Shown here: piece after piece, positions 1-7,228 of the stretch
Layout: the number at the start of each line of letters is the position of its first letter
Numbering within the stretch: the first letter of the stretch is position 1
Assembly: GCF_030815585.1 (NCBI RefSeq)
Contig: NZ_JAUSWY010000001.1
Span: forward strand, 4,650,001 to 4,714,000
Length of the DNA: 64,000 nucleotides
Origin: Arthrobacter pascens
GTDB taxonomy: Bacteria > Actinomycetota > Actinomycetes > Actinomycetales > Micrococcaceae
Direction of reading: 5' to 3'
The notes under the pieces: generated by a model
The model's input: the letters and a program-made list of their open reading frames with translations, nothing else
What the model was told of the DNA's origin: nothing
Databases searched by the model: none
Position numbers and translations under genes: made by a program

Positions 1-84
1 CGAGGCCAGGTCCTCGCCGCGCTCATCGTAGAGATCGGCGGTGTTGATGGAAGGGCTGGAGGGGCTTTCGGCGGCGGCGTTCAT
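1..84 (-). CDS. rraA: RraA-family protein, N-terminal fragment (runs off left edge)
   Basis: Minus-strand ATG at 84 with an AGGAGAACC ribosome site just upstream (85-93). Only the first 28 residues are inside the window. They include INTADLYDERGEDLAS, which resembles the conserved N-terminus of RraA-like proteins. That fold covers regulators of ribonuclease E activity and 4-hydroxy-4-methyl-2-oxoglutarate aldolases; actinobacterial members are usually annotated as RraA, but their real activity is often the aldolase. The catalytic part lies outside the window, so the function cannot be decided here. It is transcribed divergently from the MFS gene, with 132 bases between the two starts. Confidence 0.65.
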   Translation of the reverse strand, partial: MNAAAESPSSPSINTADLYDERGEDLAS

Positions 85-216
85 GGTTCTCCTTCGGTGG
101 TCAGGCACTGCCTTTGAGGCTACGCCCTCCGGGCATTGTGCCGTATGACAAGCGGTGCGGTGATGCCCACGATAGTCTGATTTTCAGAACCACCAACCGT
201 TACAGGGGGAGCCACC

Positions 217-1515
217 GTGAGTCTGTCCGATACACCCGCACCGCCTGATCCCGCTGCCTTCGGCGGGCCGGCAGCGGAAGGCGCGACGGCGGCGCTCGCC
301 GAGCCGACAACAAAGGTCACCGCCCGCTGGGTCACCGGCCTGGTGCTGGTCAACGTTGGGATTAACGCCGCCTTCTTTGGGCCAATCAACGTCTTTATCG
401 GCCAGCAGGCCATCGGCATTGACGAGGACAACAAGGAAGCCATTCTGTCCCTGGTGACCGGCTGCGGCGCCGCCGTCTCCCTGGTGGCAAATCCTCTGTT
501 TGGCGCCCTCTCTGACCGCACTACCTCGCGCTTCGGCCGCCGGTCCCCGTGGGTCCTGGCCGGGGCGATCCTGGCAACTGCCGCGCTCCTGGCCATGTCG
601 GGCGCCACGACAGTTGCCCTGATGGTGCTTTTCTGGTGCATGGTGCAGCTGGGGGCCAACGCCGCCTACGCTGCCATCACGGCAGCTGTCCCGGACCGGG
701 TTCCGGTGCTCCAACGCGGCGGTGTGGGTGGCTTGGCCGCCTTGGGCCAGACGGTGGGAATCCTGATCGGCGCGGTGTTTGGCGCCGTGGTCAGCGGCAA
801 CTACATGGTGGGGTACGCCCTGTGCGCCGCGGCGCTCATATTCTCCGTGCTGCCGTATCTCTTCCACCGCAATGATCCGCGGCTGCCGCACGACGCCCGC
901 CTTCCGTTCGCCTGGGTCAGCTTTGTCCGGAGCTTCTGGATCAGTCCGGCCCGCCACCCGGACTTCGCCTGGGCCTGGCTCACCCGCTTCCTGGTCAATG
1001 TATGCAACCAGATGACCATTGTGTACCTGCTCTTTTTCCTCCGGGATGTCCTGAAGCACGAAGACCCGGCCCTGGGGGTCCTCACCCTGACCGGCATCTA
1101 TGCGGTGATGGTGATGATCACCGCGGTGGTGGCGGGGCCGTGGAGCGACCGGCTGGGCCGGCGGAAGCCGTTTGTGATCGGGTCCTCCGTTATCATCGCC
1201 GTGGCGGGACTGACAATGGCCTTTTTCCCGGTATGGACCGGCGCGCTCGTGGGCGCGGCCGTACTGGGCGTCGGGTTCGGCGCCTACCTTGCCGTGGACT
1301 TCGCACTGCTGACCCAGGTCCTTCCCCTGGCCGCAGACCGGGGCAAGGATATGGGCATCATCAACGTGGCAAACTCCCTGCCGCAGGTCTTCGCCCCCGT
1401 GCTCGCATTCCTCGCAGTGACGTACTTTGGCGGGTACCTCACGCTGTTCGTGACCGCCGCCGTCATCGGCTTGCTGGGCGCGGTGTTTGTCGTGAAAATC
1501 AAGGGAGTGGACTAA
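217..1515 (+). CDS. MFS transporter
   Basis: A 432-residue protein starting at GTG 217 behind a GGGGGA ribosome site at 205-210. After a Pro/Ala-rich cytoplasmic tail of about 45 residues come roughly twelve hydrophobic segments. Two MFS loop motifs are visible: SDRTTSRFGRR near residues 98-108 and SDRLGRRKPF near residues 310-319, one in each half, as expected for the family. The substrate is not evident; the symmetric motif layout also fits the sugar/cation symporter branch. The TetR regulator 100 bases downstream on the same strand is a plausible local regulator, and a toxic or catabolic substrate is possible, but both are inference. Confidence 0.85.
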   Translation: MSLSDTPAPPDPAAFGGPAAEGATAALAEPTTKVTARWVTGLVLVNVGINAAFFGPINVFIGQQAIGIDEDNKEAILSLVTGCGAAVSLVANPLFGALSDRTTSRFGRRSPWVLAGAILATAALLAMSGATTVALMVLFWCMVQLGANAAYAAITAAVPDRVPVLQRGGVGGLAALGQTVGILIGAVFGAVVSGNYMVGYALCAAALIFSVLPYLFHRNDPRLPHDARLPFAWVSFVRSFWISPARHPDFAWAWLTRFLVNVCNQMTIVYLLFFLRDVLKHEDPALGVLTLTGIYAVMVMITAVVAGPWSDRLGRRKPFVIGSSVIIAVAGLTMAFFPVWTGALVGAAVLGVGFGAYLAVDFALLTQVLPLAADRGKDMGIINVANSLPQVFAPVLAFLAVTYFGGYLTLFVTAAVIGLLGAVFVVKIKGVD

Positions 1516-1615
1516 TTACGCAACGAAGGTGTGCCGTATAGTTGGATCGGACTGCAGGCGGAACGGGATGGGCGTTCGCCTGGCCGCCGCACCATGAAGA
1601 CAACCCCGGAATGCG

Positions 1616-2224
1616 ATGCCCGAGACCCTTTCAGACCATCCGCCCATGGCCGCCAGGCCGTCCGCTCCGCGCCAGCAGTTGCGCTATGCCCGGATCCTGG
1701 AGGCCGCCGGAGGGTTCGCCCGAAAGGGGCTTGACTCGGTGGACCTGGCCGAGGTTGCTGCCAAGGCCGATGTGCCGCTGGGAACGCTTTACCGTTACTT
1801 CCCCTCCGCCACACACCTGATGCTCGCCGTGTACCGCCATCAGCTGGAGGAGCTGAAGACCGGGACAAAGAACACAGCCGCCCGCTTCCGCGGCCGGGCC
1901 CTTGCCGGGGTGGTCATGGAGATCTTCCATATGAGGGTGATGCAGCCTGCCGTTGAGCAGTGCCTCAGCCGCAGTGTCTACCTCAAGGAACGGGACACCA
2001 CCACACTGTTGCGGGAGATCGACACCCTGAGTGAGAAGGCTGTCGCCTCGGCTTGTAACGACCCCGCCGCGGCCGGGGTCCTGCTGCTCACCGTCACTGG
2101 TCTGGTCCAGTCCGTCCGCAACCGACGGTTATCCCTCTTCGAAGCGGAAGAAGACCTCAAGAAGGCCTGCAACCTGCTGGTACCGGCTGGATCGGACACC
2201 CGATCTTTGGACCAAACGGCGTAA
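1616..2224 (+). CDS. TetR/AcrR-family transcriptional regulator
   Basis: A 202-residue protein. Residues about 22-70 form a TetR-type DNA-binding domain: RILEAAGGFARKGLDSVDLA, then the recognition region VPLGTLYRYFPSATHLMLAV. LYRYF is the hallmark of the helix-turn-helix exit. The rest is a helical ligand-binding region without family-specific motifs, so the ligand is unknown. ATG 1616 is the first start in frame; an ATG at 1646 (MAARPS) is an alternative. It lies 100 bases after the MFS gene on the same strand, so it may be cotranscribed with or control that transporter. No clear palindromic operator was recognised between the two genes. Confidence 0.85.
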   Translation: MPETLSDHPPMAARPSAPRQQLRYARILEAAGGFARKGLDSVDLAEVAAKADVPLGTLYRYFPSATHLMLAVYRHQLEELKTGTKNTAARFRGRALAGVVMEIFHMRVMQPAVEQCLSRSVYLKERDTTTLLREIDTLSEKAVASACNDPAAAGVLLLTVTGLVQSVRNRRLSLFEAEEDLKKACNLLVPAGSDTRSLDQTA

Positions 2225-2263
2225 CCGGTCTAGACCACCAACGCCTTAAGCCAGCCATAATGC

Positions 2264-2279
2264 CGTGATCCGGATCACA
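2264..2279. promoter_or_regulatory. CRP/GlxR-like binding site upstream of the malic enzyme
   Basis: CGTGATCCGGATCACA matches the cAMP-receptor consensus TGTGA-N6-TCACA in 9 of 10 half-site positions and contains a perfect 14-bp palindrome (2265-2278). It sits about 240 bases upstream of the malic enzyme start and 40 bases after the TetR stop. Control of malic enzyme by a GlxR/CRP homologue is an inference. The remaining 2280-2518 leader shows no other recognisable gene or riboswitch. Confidence 0.5.
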
Positions 2280-2518
2280 AAGTGACCGGCTTAAACGTTT
2301 TGGCATCCCTTGCGCGGCCGACACCGTCATTTGGGACCCGCAAGCTCTGATTACCATTGCAGAACCGGAGTGGGTGGCAAACCCGCACCTGCAACGACTT
2401 CACACCGGGCCCGCCACCCCTGGGTCCTGGTAAGCGCCCGACCGCCACCACCTTGAGCCTCCATGTGCTTGAGCCTTCATGCGCCGTGCGCCCACGGCTA
2501 GCCCCAGGAGACAAAGAA

Positions 2519-3718
2519 GTGTCCATAGACGCAATCGCACCCATCGACAATTCCGCAGCCACGGCGCTGACCGAAGCGGAAATCTTCGACGCCCACCAGG
2601 GCGGCAAGCTCTCAATTTCCAGTACCGTCCCGTTGTCCAACAAACGCGACCTTTCCATCGCCTACACCCCCGGAGTGGCTGAGGTCAGCCGCGCCATCCA
2701 CCAAAAGCCGGAACTGGCCCGGACCCTCACCTGGGCCCAGCGACTGGTGGTGGTGGTAAGCGACGGTACCGCGGTGCTGGGCCTTGGCAACATCGGAGCG
2801 AGCGCTTCGCTGCCCGTGATGGAGGGCAAGTCCGCCCTGTTCAAGACATTCGGTGACCTGGATTCCATCCCGCTGGTCCTGGACACCACCGACGTCGATG
2901 AGATTGTTGAGACCCTGGTCCGGCTGCGCCCCAGCTTCGGCGCCGTGAACCTGGAGGACATCTCCGCCCCGCGTTGCTTCGAGCTGGAGGAAAAGCTCAT
3001 CGAGGCTCTGGACTGCCCGGTGATGCATGATGACCAGCACGGCACCGCTGTGGTGGCCCTTGCTGCCCTCACCAACGCGGCCAAGGTGACCGGCCGCGAA
3101 CTCGAAGGCCTCCGCGTGGTGGTCTCCGGTGCCGGCGCCGCGGGCATCGCCGTCGCCGAAATCCTGCTCACCGCAGGCATCAAGGACGTCATCCTGCTCG
3201 ACTCCAAGGGCGTTATCAACCGCGAGCGTGCAGACATCGCTGCCGATCCGCAGAGCAAAAAAGCCCAGATGGCCCAGCTCAGCAACCCGCGCGGCATCAG
3301 CGGCGGCCCGGGCGAGGCTCTGCTTGGCGCGGACGTTTTTGTGGGTGTTTCCTCCTCCAACCTGGACGAGGAGCACCTGAAGCTGATGAACCAGAACTCC
3401 ATCGTGTTCGCACTCTCCAACCCGGACCCCGAGGTCCTGCCCGAGGTAGCTGCAAAGTACGCCGCCGTGGTGGCCACCGGCCGCAGTGACTTCCCCAACC
3501 AGATCAACAACGTGCTGGCTTTCCCCGGGATCTTCCGCGGCGCACTGGATGCTGGAGCCCGCCGGATCACCCCGGCCATGAAGCTTGCCGCGGCACGCGC
3601 CATCGCCGAACTGGCGGAAGCCGACCTGTCGGCGGACTACATTGTCCCCAGCCCGCTGGACCCGCGCGTGGCACCGGCCGTGACTGCCGCCGTCGCCGCC
3701 GCGGTGGAAACGGAGTAA
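2519..3718 (+). CDS. NAD(P)-dependent malic enzyme
   Basis: Decarboxylates malate to pyruvate with reduction of NAD(P). I chose GTG 2519 (399 residues) because an AGGAG box at 2506-2510 precedes it by eight bases; the frame stays open upstream to 2357 but that part has no family resemblance. Visible motifs are the malic-enzyme Tyr segment AYTPGVAEVSRAI (about residue 46), DGTAVLGLGNIG, the metal/substrate segment VNLEDISAPRCFELEE, VMHDDQHGTAVV, and the dinucleotide fold VVSGAGAAGIAVAEIL near residue 200. Length fits the short bacterial malic enzymes without a phosphotransacetylase tail. The gene stands alone between its leader and a hairpin terminator. Confidence 0.93.
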   Translation: MSIDAIAPIDNSAATALTEAEIFDAHQGGKLSISSTVPLSNKRDLSIAYTPGVAEVSRAIHQKPELARTLTWAQRLVVVVSDGTAVLGLGNIGASASLPVMEGKSALFKTFGDLDSIPLVLDTTDVDEIVETLVRLRPSFGAVNLEDISAPRCFELEEKLIEALDCPVMHDDQHGTAVVALAALTNAAKVTGRELEGLRVVVSGAGAAGIAVAEILLTAGIKDVILLDSKGVINRERADIAADPQSKKAQMAQLSNPRGISGGPGEALLGADVFVGVSSSNLDEEHLKLMNQNSIVFALSNPDPEVLPEVAAKYAAVVATGRSDFPNQINNVLAFPGIFRGALDAGARRITPAMKLAAARAIAELAEADLSADYIVPSPLDPRVAPAVTAAVAAAVETE

Positions 3719-3753
3719 CCTCCGCGGTCCAAGACCGGCCGGATAGATTTCGA

Positions 3754-3787
3754 CGGCGGTGCCTCCCGTGCTGGGGAGGCGCCGCCG
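3754..3787 (+). terminator. Hairpin terminator after malic enzyme
   Basis: Arms 3754-3767 (CGGCGGTGCCTCCC) and 3774-3787 (GGGAGGCGCCGCCG) pair over 13 of 14 bases around a 6-base loop, 36 bases after the malic enzyme stop. Only a short TTGG follows, so it is a GC-rich hairpin with a weak U-tract, common in high-GC actinobacteria. Confidence 0.6.
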
Positions 3788-3839
3788 TTGGAGGTTAAGC
3801 CGTCCGGGCGACATGGCCGGCCGCCCTAAACTGGGGGTC

Positions 3840-4340
3840 ATGAACTCCGAAACCGTGGCGACCGTCCTGTGTGGCCTGGCGATCCTTGTCGGCGTGGCAG
3901 GAACCATCATCCCGGTCCTTCCCGGCAGCGTCCTGATCGGGCTAAGCCTGCTGGCGTGGGCCATCTGGGGCGGGGCCGGGACGGCGGGCTGGGTGGTGTT
4001 CGGGGTGGGCCTGGCATTCGTGCTGGCCGGCATCGCGGCGAGCGCCGTGCTGACGGGACGGAAATTGAAGCAGCACAGCATCCCCAACCGGAGCGTGGTG
4101 ATCGGCCTGGTTGCCGGGGTGGCGGGGATGTTCATCATTCCGGTGGTGGGGCTGTTTGTGGGGTTCGCCGCCGGCCTCCTGCTCAGCGAATTCCTCCGCA
4201 CCCGGGACTTCGGCACGGCAACAGCCTCCAGCTGGGCAGCGCTGAAGGCCACCGGACTGGGCGTGCTGGTGGAGTTCGGTCTTGCCTGCCTGGCTGCGAG
4301 CACCTGGGTCATCGGCCTCTGGGTCTCGCTGGCCACGTAG
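3840..4340 (+). CDS. DUF456-family membrane protein
   Basis: A 166-residue hydrophobic protein starting at ATG 3840 (MNSETVATVLCGLAILVG). An in-frame upstream start at 3759 would add an arginine-rich stretch overlapping the terminator hairpin and is less likely. Four to five membrane segments are visible, with the Gly/Pro-rich turn GTIIPVLPGSVLIG in the first third and GLFVGFAAGLLLSEFLRTRD in the second, which is the DUF456 pattern. The family has no established biochemical role. It is followed after nine bases by a hypothetical gene on the same strand, which suggests a two-gene unit. Confidence 0.8.
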   Translation: MNSETVATVLCGLAILVGVAGTIIPVLPGSVLIGLSLLAWAIWGGAGTAGWVVFGVGLAFVLAGIAASAVLTGRKLKQHSIPNRSVVIGLVAGVAGMFIIPVVGLFVGFAAGLLLSEFLRTRDFGTATASSWAALKATGLGVLVEFGLACLAASTWVIGLWVSLAT

Positions 4341-4349
4341 CATGGAGAA

Positions 4350-5312
4350 ATGAGCGCGGGGGATGCTGCACAACCGATCTACCGGGACACCCGGGACCTG
4401 ACGCCCTTTGGGCACACCCACCTGAAGACCCCTGTCCGCGAGCTTGCCGACGGGGTGGGCGGGCTGATCCACGGTGTCCTGGGCGGCCGGGATGCGGCGC
4501 TGATCTCGGTGGACGGTGATGTCCCCAGGCTCAAGCGCCCCAGCAAGGCGGCGAAAGCCGTCCACGCCGCCATCTTCACCAGCAGGGAACCGGAGCGCCT
4601 CATCACCGTTGGCCGCGCCTACCCTGGTTGGGCCGGACTTTGCTCGCTGATGGCGGGACTGCTGGAGTACAAGCACGGCGGCTATTTGCGCGCCTCGGAG
4701 CTCCTCCAGCGCGGCCTGTCCATTAGGAATGACGACGATGCCAACCGGTACGCCGCCACCTACCTCATGCGGGTGGTCACCCGGGTCGAAGTTGCCGAAC
4801 GCATCGAAGTCCCCGTGTTGTTCAGTGAGGAATCAGTGTTCCTGGCACTCTCGCACTCGCTGCGGGAGACCGGGCAGCTGGAAGCCGCGCTGCAGACGGT
4901 GTACAGGCTGCCGCCGTCGTTGCCGTCCGCGTTGGCACGCTGTTTCCTGGCCTTCTCCCTGGAGCGGGACAAGGAAGTGGTGGTCTGGACTGAGGGCCTG
5001 CTCAACTCCGACGACCTCTCCGCTGCGTTGCTGCTGCTCCGGGCGCGGTCGCTGCGGCGGCTCGGTGCGCGGACGCGTGCGCAGGAGACCCTGAAGGAGG
5101 TCCTCCGCCGGCGCAAGACGGACGTGGTGCTGCGCAATGATGCCCTGACCGACCGTACCCTGCTGCTGCTGGACAACGGACGCAAGTCCCTCAACCCGCG
5201 GGACTGGCTTCGCGGCAGGCCTGCGGAGCTCGAAACCTTCGAGGTCATCCGCAAGGACATTGAAGAGCGCAGGCTCTGGGAACAGGAGTGGAAGCAGAAC
5301 GGCGGGGACTGA
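4350..5312 (+). CDS. Hypothetical protein, probably helical-repeat
   Basis: A 320-residue soluble protein with ATG 4350 behind a GGAGA box. No catalytic motif is recognised. Residues 90-270 are a run of amphipathic helix pairs (for example GLLEYKHGGYLRASELLQRG and ARSLRRLGARTRAQETLKEV) with spacing like TPR-type repeats, so a scaffold or binding role is possible. The C-terminus is strongly charged (IEERRLWEQEWKQNGGD). It has no signal peptide or membrane segment. The gene follows the DUF456 gene by nine bases and is convergent with the LysE-family gene. Function unknown. Confidence 0.65.
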   Translation: MSAGDAAQPIYRDTRDLTPFGHTHLKTPVRELADGVGGLIHGVLGGRDAALISVDGDVPRLKRPSKAAKAVHAAIFTSREPERLITVGRAYPGWAGLCSLMAGLLEYKHGGYLRASELLQRGLSIRNDDDANRYAATYLMRVVTRVEVAERIEVPVLFSEESVFLALSHSLRETGQLEAALQTVYRLPPSLPSALARCFLAFSLERDKEVVVWTEGLLNSDDLSAALLLLRARSLRRLGARTRAQETLKEVLRRRKTDVVLRNDALTDRTLLLLDNGRKSLNPRDWLRGRPAELETFEVIRKDIEERRLWEQEWKQNGGD

Positions 5313-5337
5313 CCCCGTCCGTCAGGGCACGAACAGC

Positions 5338-5979
5338 TCAGGAAGCGAAGAGGGGAATTAGCTGTTCGGCCAGGAGCACCAGCCCAAGAGCAACCATGAT
5401 GATGCCGCTGGCAAGTGTGACCTTCCGCGCGGCTCCGGGGCGGGACTGCAGGAGCTTGCGGGCCAGGAGCGCCACGCAGGTGTAGACGATCGCGGCGAGC
5501 AGCACAAACGTCAGGCCCAGGAGCCCCGACTGCACCGGTACCGGCAGGGGCGCTTCCGGACTGACGAACTGGGGAACCAAGGCTACGTAGAACAGCAGGC
5601 CCTTGGGGTTGATGCCGCTGGTGCCCATGCCCTGGAGGAACGTCCGGAGCTGGTTGCCGGCAGGCTTCCCGAGGGCGGCCGCCGGGGTGAAGGAGGCTCC
5701 GCGCCAGGAGCGAAGAGTGCTGACGCCGAGCCACAGCAGGTAGCCTGCACCGGCCACGGTGAGCCAGCCGAGGACGCCCGGCATGCCGGCCAGCAGCGCC
5801 GCCAGGCCCGCCACCATCAGCAGCGTGTGCAGGACGTAACCTCCGCAGAGGCCCGCCACCGCGGGCACAAAGCTGCGCTGACGCAGGCCTGCGGTAATGG
5901 AGTACGCCCAGTCCACGCCGGGTGTGCACGCGAGGGCGCCCGCAACCAGCACAAAGGCGAAAAAAAGCTGGGCGTTCAT
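5338..5979 (-). CDS. LysE/RhtB-family amino-acid exporter
   Basis: A 213-residue membrane protein with about six hydrophobic segments. The N-terminal LysE signature is present (GALACTPGVDWAYSITAGL), followed by the central segment GYLLWLGVSTLRSW and the loop GTSGINPKGLLFYVALVPQF; the Asn-Pro-Lys motif is typical of the RhtB/LysE superfamily. It would export an amino acid or derivative across the membrane. An AsnC/Lrp regulator is divergently encoded with 103 bases between the starts. That is the classic LysE-LysG/Lrp style arrangement and suggests effector-dependent induction of export by the neighbouring regulator. Confidence 0.88.
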   Translation of the reverse strand: MNAQLFFAFVLVAGALACTPGVDWAYSITAGLRQRSFVPAVAGLCGGYVLHTLLMVAGLAALLAGMPGVLGWLTVAGAGYLLWLGVSTLRSWRGASFTPAAALGKPAGNQLRTFLQGMGTSGINPKGLLFYVALVPQFVSPEAPLPVPVQSGLLGLTFVLLAAIVYTCVALLARKLLQSRPGAARKVTLASGIIMVALGLVLLAEQLIPLFAS

Positions 5980-6082
5980 GGTGGGCTCCCGTCAGATGGC
6001 TACAGGACAACCCTATTAATTTCAGCCGCATAAGTGCTCGCCTTTTTCGCCGGAAACGGTCCGGTTTGGGTAAGGTTATTGC

Positions 6083-6538
6083 GTGATAGACCACGTTGAC
6101 AGAAATATTTTGCGCCACCTCAAGGAGGACGGCAGGATGACTGCCACCGCGCTGGCGGCCAAGGTGGGACTGACGGTGGCGCCGTGCCATCGGAGGCTGC
6201 GGGACCTCGAAACCTCAGGAGTGATCCGCGGCTACAAGGCGGACATTGATCCCGCCGCGGTGGGGCTGGGGTTCGAGGCCATTGTGTTTGTGACGCTGCG
6301 CCAGGTGGACCGTCCCACCATGGAGATCTTCGAGACCCGGGTGGCGGAGAATCCCAACATCGTGGAGGCGCAGCGGCTCTTCGGCTCGCCGGACTACCTG
6401 CTGAAGGTCATCGCCGAGGACCTGCCGGCCTATCAGCGTTTCTACGACGCCGAACTGACGTCCTTGCCCGGCGTTGAGCGGCTCACGTCAACGCTGGTGA
6501 TGAAGAACCTGAAGTCCAACGCCGGGCCGCCCGTTTAG
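6083..6538 (+). CDS. Lrp/AsnC-family transcriptional regulator
   Basis: A 151-residue protein from GTG 6083 (VIDHVDRNILRHLKEDGRMT). The N-terminal winged helix-turn-helix spans residues 1-50 (TATALAAKVGLTVAPCHRRL as the recognition part). It is followed by an AsnC ligand-binding/RAM domain with alternating strands, such as GFEAIVFVTLRQVDR and SPDYLLKVIAEDLPAYQRFY. Such proteins form octamers that sense amino acids. Divergent from the LysE exporter, so control of that exporter is the natural inference. The intergenic region is AT-richer than its surroundings (CCCTATTAATTTCAGCC at about 6012-6028). Confidence 0.9.
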   Translation: MIDHVDRNILRHLKEDGRMTATALAAKVGLTVAPCHRRLRDLETSGVIRGYKADIDPAAVGLGFEAIVFVTLRQVDRPTMEIFETRVAENPNIVEAQRLFGSPDYLLKVIAEDLPAYQRFYDAELTSLPGVERLTSTLVMKNLKSNAGPPV

Positions 6539-6574
6539 CGCTTCCTTCCCTGCCTGCACTTGCTGGAGCAATGC

Positions 6575-7228
6575 CTATGGCTTGCCCGTCGAGGCGATGT
6601 TTGCGGCTGCGTCCTCGGTGTAATACTTGTCCGCGAGGTGAACTGAGTAGATGAACGTCATCCGGCCAGTGGTGTGATTTGAAAGGATTTCCGCGGAGAA
6701 TACGGCCCCGGTCTTATTTCCAAAGCCCGGATACCATTGTTCCTCGCCGGAGCCGTCCTTGAAGTCGGGACCTATTGGCTTGGCATTTGCCAGGAGGGGG
6801 AAGCCCAGTTCGTTGGCTGCACGATCGATTTCCGGATTGGCGTCCTGGGCATCCGGGTAGTTGATGAAGATGTCGATGTGATCCACGATGTGGTCCGCGC
6901 CGGGCCGAATGCGGATCGTGTCGGTCTTCATCTCCACCACGCCACGGGGAGTATTCAGGGTGACGGTGATGAGCTTGTCCGAATCAGTGGCCACGAACGT
7001 TCCACGTGACTCTTCCGGCAAACCAAGCGCGGTCATAGGCATAGGGAGAGTGGTGAAGTCGAAGACAGCCGTGCGGCTGGTCTTGATGGCTTCGATTCCT
7101 TCTTCAGTGAACTGGGAGTTGCCGTTGACCACGATCGGTTCCTTATCGATTGAATGCGTGCCGGGGACGATCCCGCAACCGCACAAAACTGCTGCGCACA
7201 GGACTGCGAGAAGCGTTAGAGCCTTCAA
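6575..7228 (-). CDS. Putative lipoprotein, coupled to the upstream WXG100-like gene
   Basis: I place the start at TTG 7228, which overlaps the TGA stop of the upstream gene as TTGA. This gives 217 residues beginning with a clean lipoprotein signal (MKALTLLAVLCAAVLCGCGI, lipid-modified Cys about residue 18). A longer in-frame start at 7339 would bury the signal peptide and lie wholly inside the neighbour. The mature part has no family I recognise; it is beta-rich and ends near a strand-rich segment (GRMTFIYSVHLADKYYTED). The strict translational coupling suggests the lipoprotein and the WXG100-like protein work as a pair, for example as anchor, chaperone or immunity factor. That role is inference. 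Confidence 0.7.
   Translation of the reverse strand: MKALTLLAVLCAAVLCGCGIVPGTHSIDKEPIVVNGNSQFTEEGIEAIKTSRTAVFDFTTLPMPMTALGLPEESRGTFVATDSDKLITVTLNTPRGVVEMKTDTIRIRPGADHIVDHIDIFINYPDAQDANPEIDRAANELGFPLLANAKPIGPDFKDGSGEEQWYPGFGNKTGAVFSAEILSNHTTGRMTFIYSVHLADKYYTEDAAANIASTGKP

Noticed and set aside
2612..4336. A 574-residue open frame on the minus strand
   Set aside because: It covers the malic enzyme, its terminator and the DUF456 gene in antisense. Codon choice mirrors the plus-strand genes and no family is recognisable; long antisense frames are common at this GC content.
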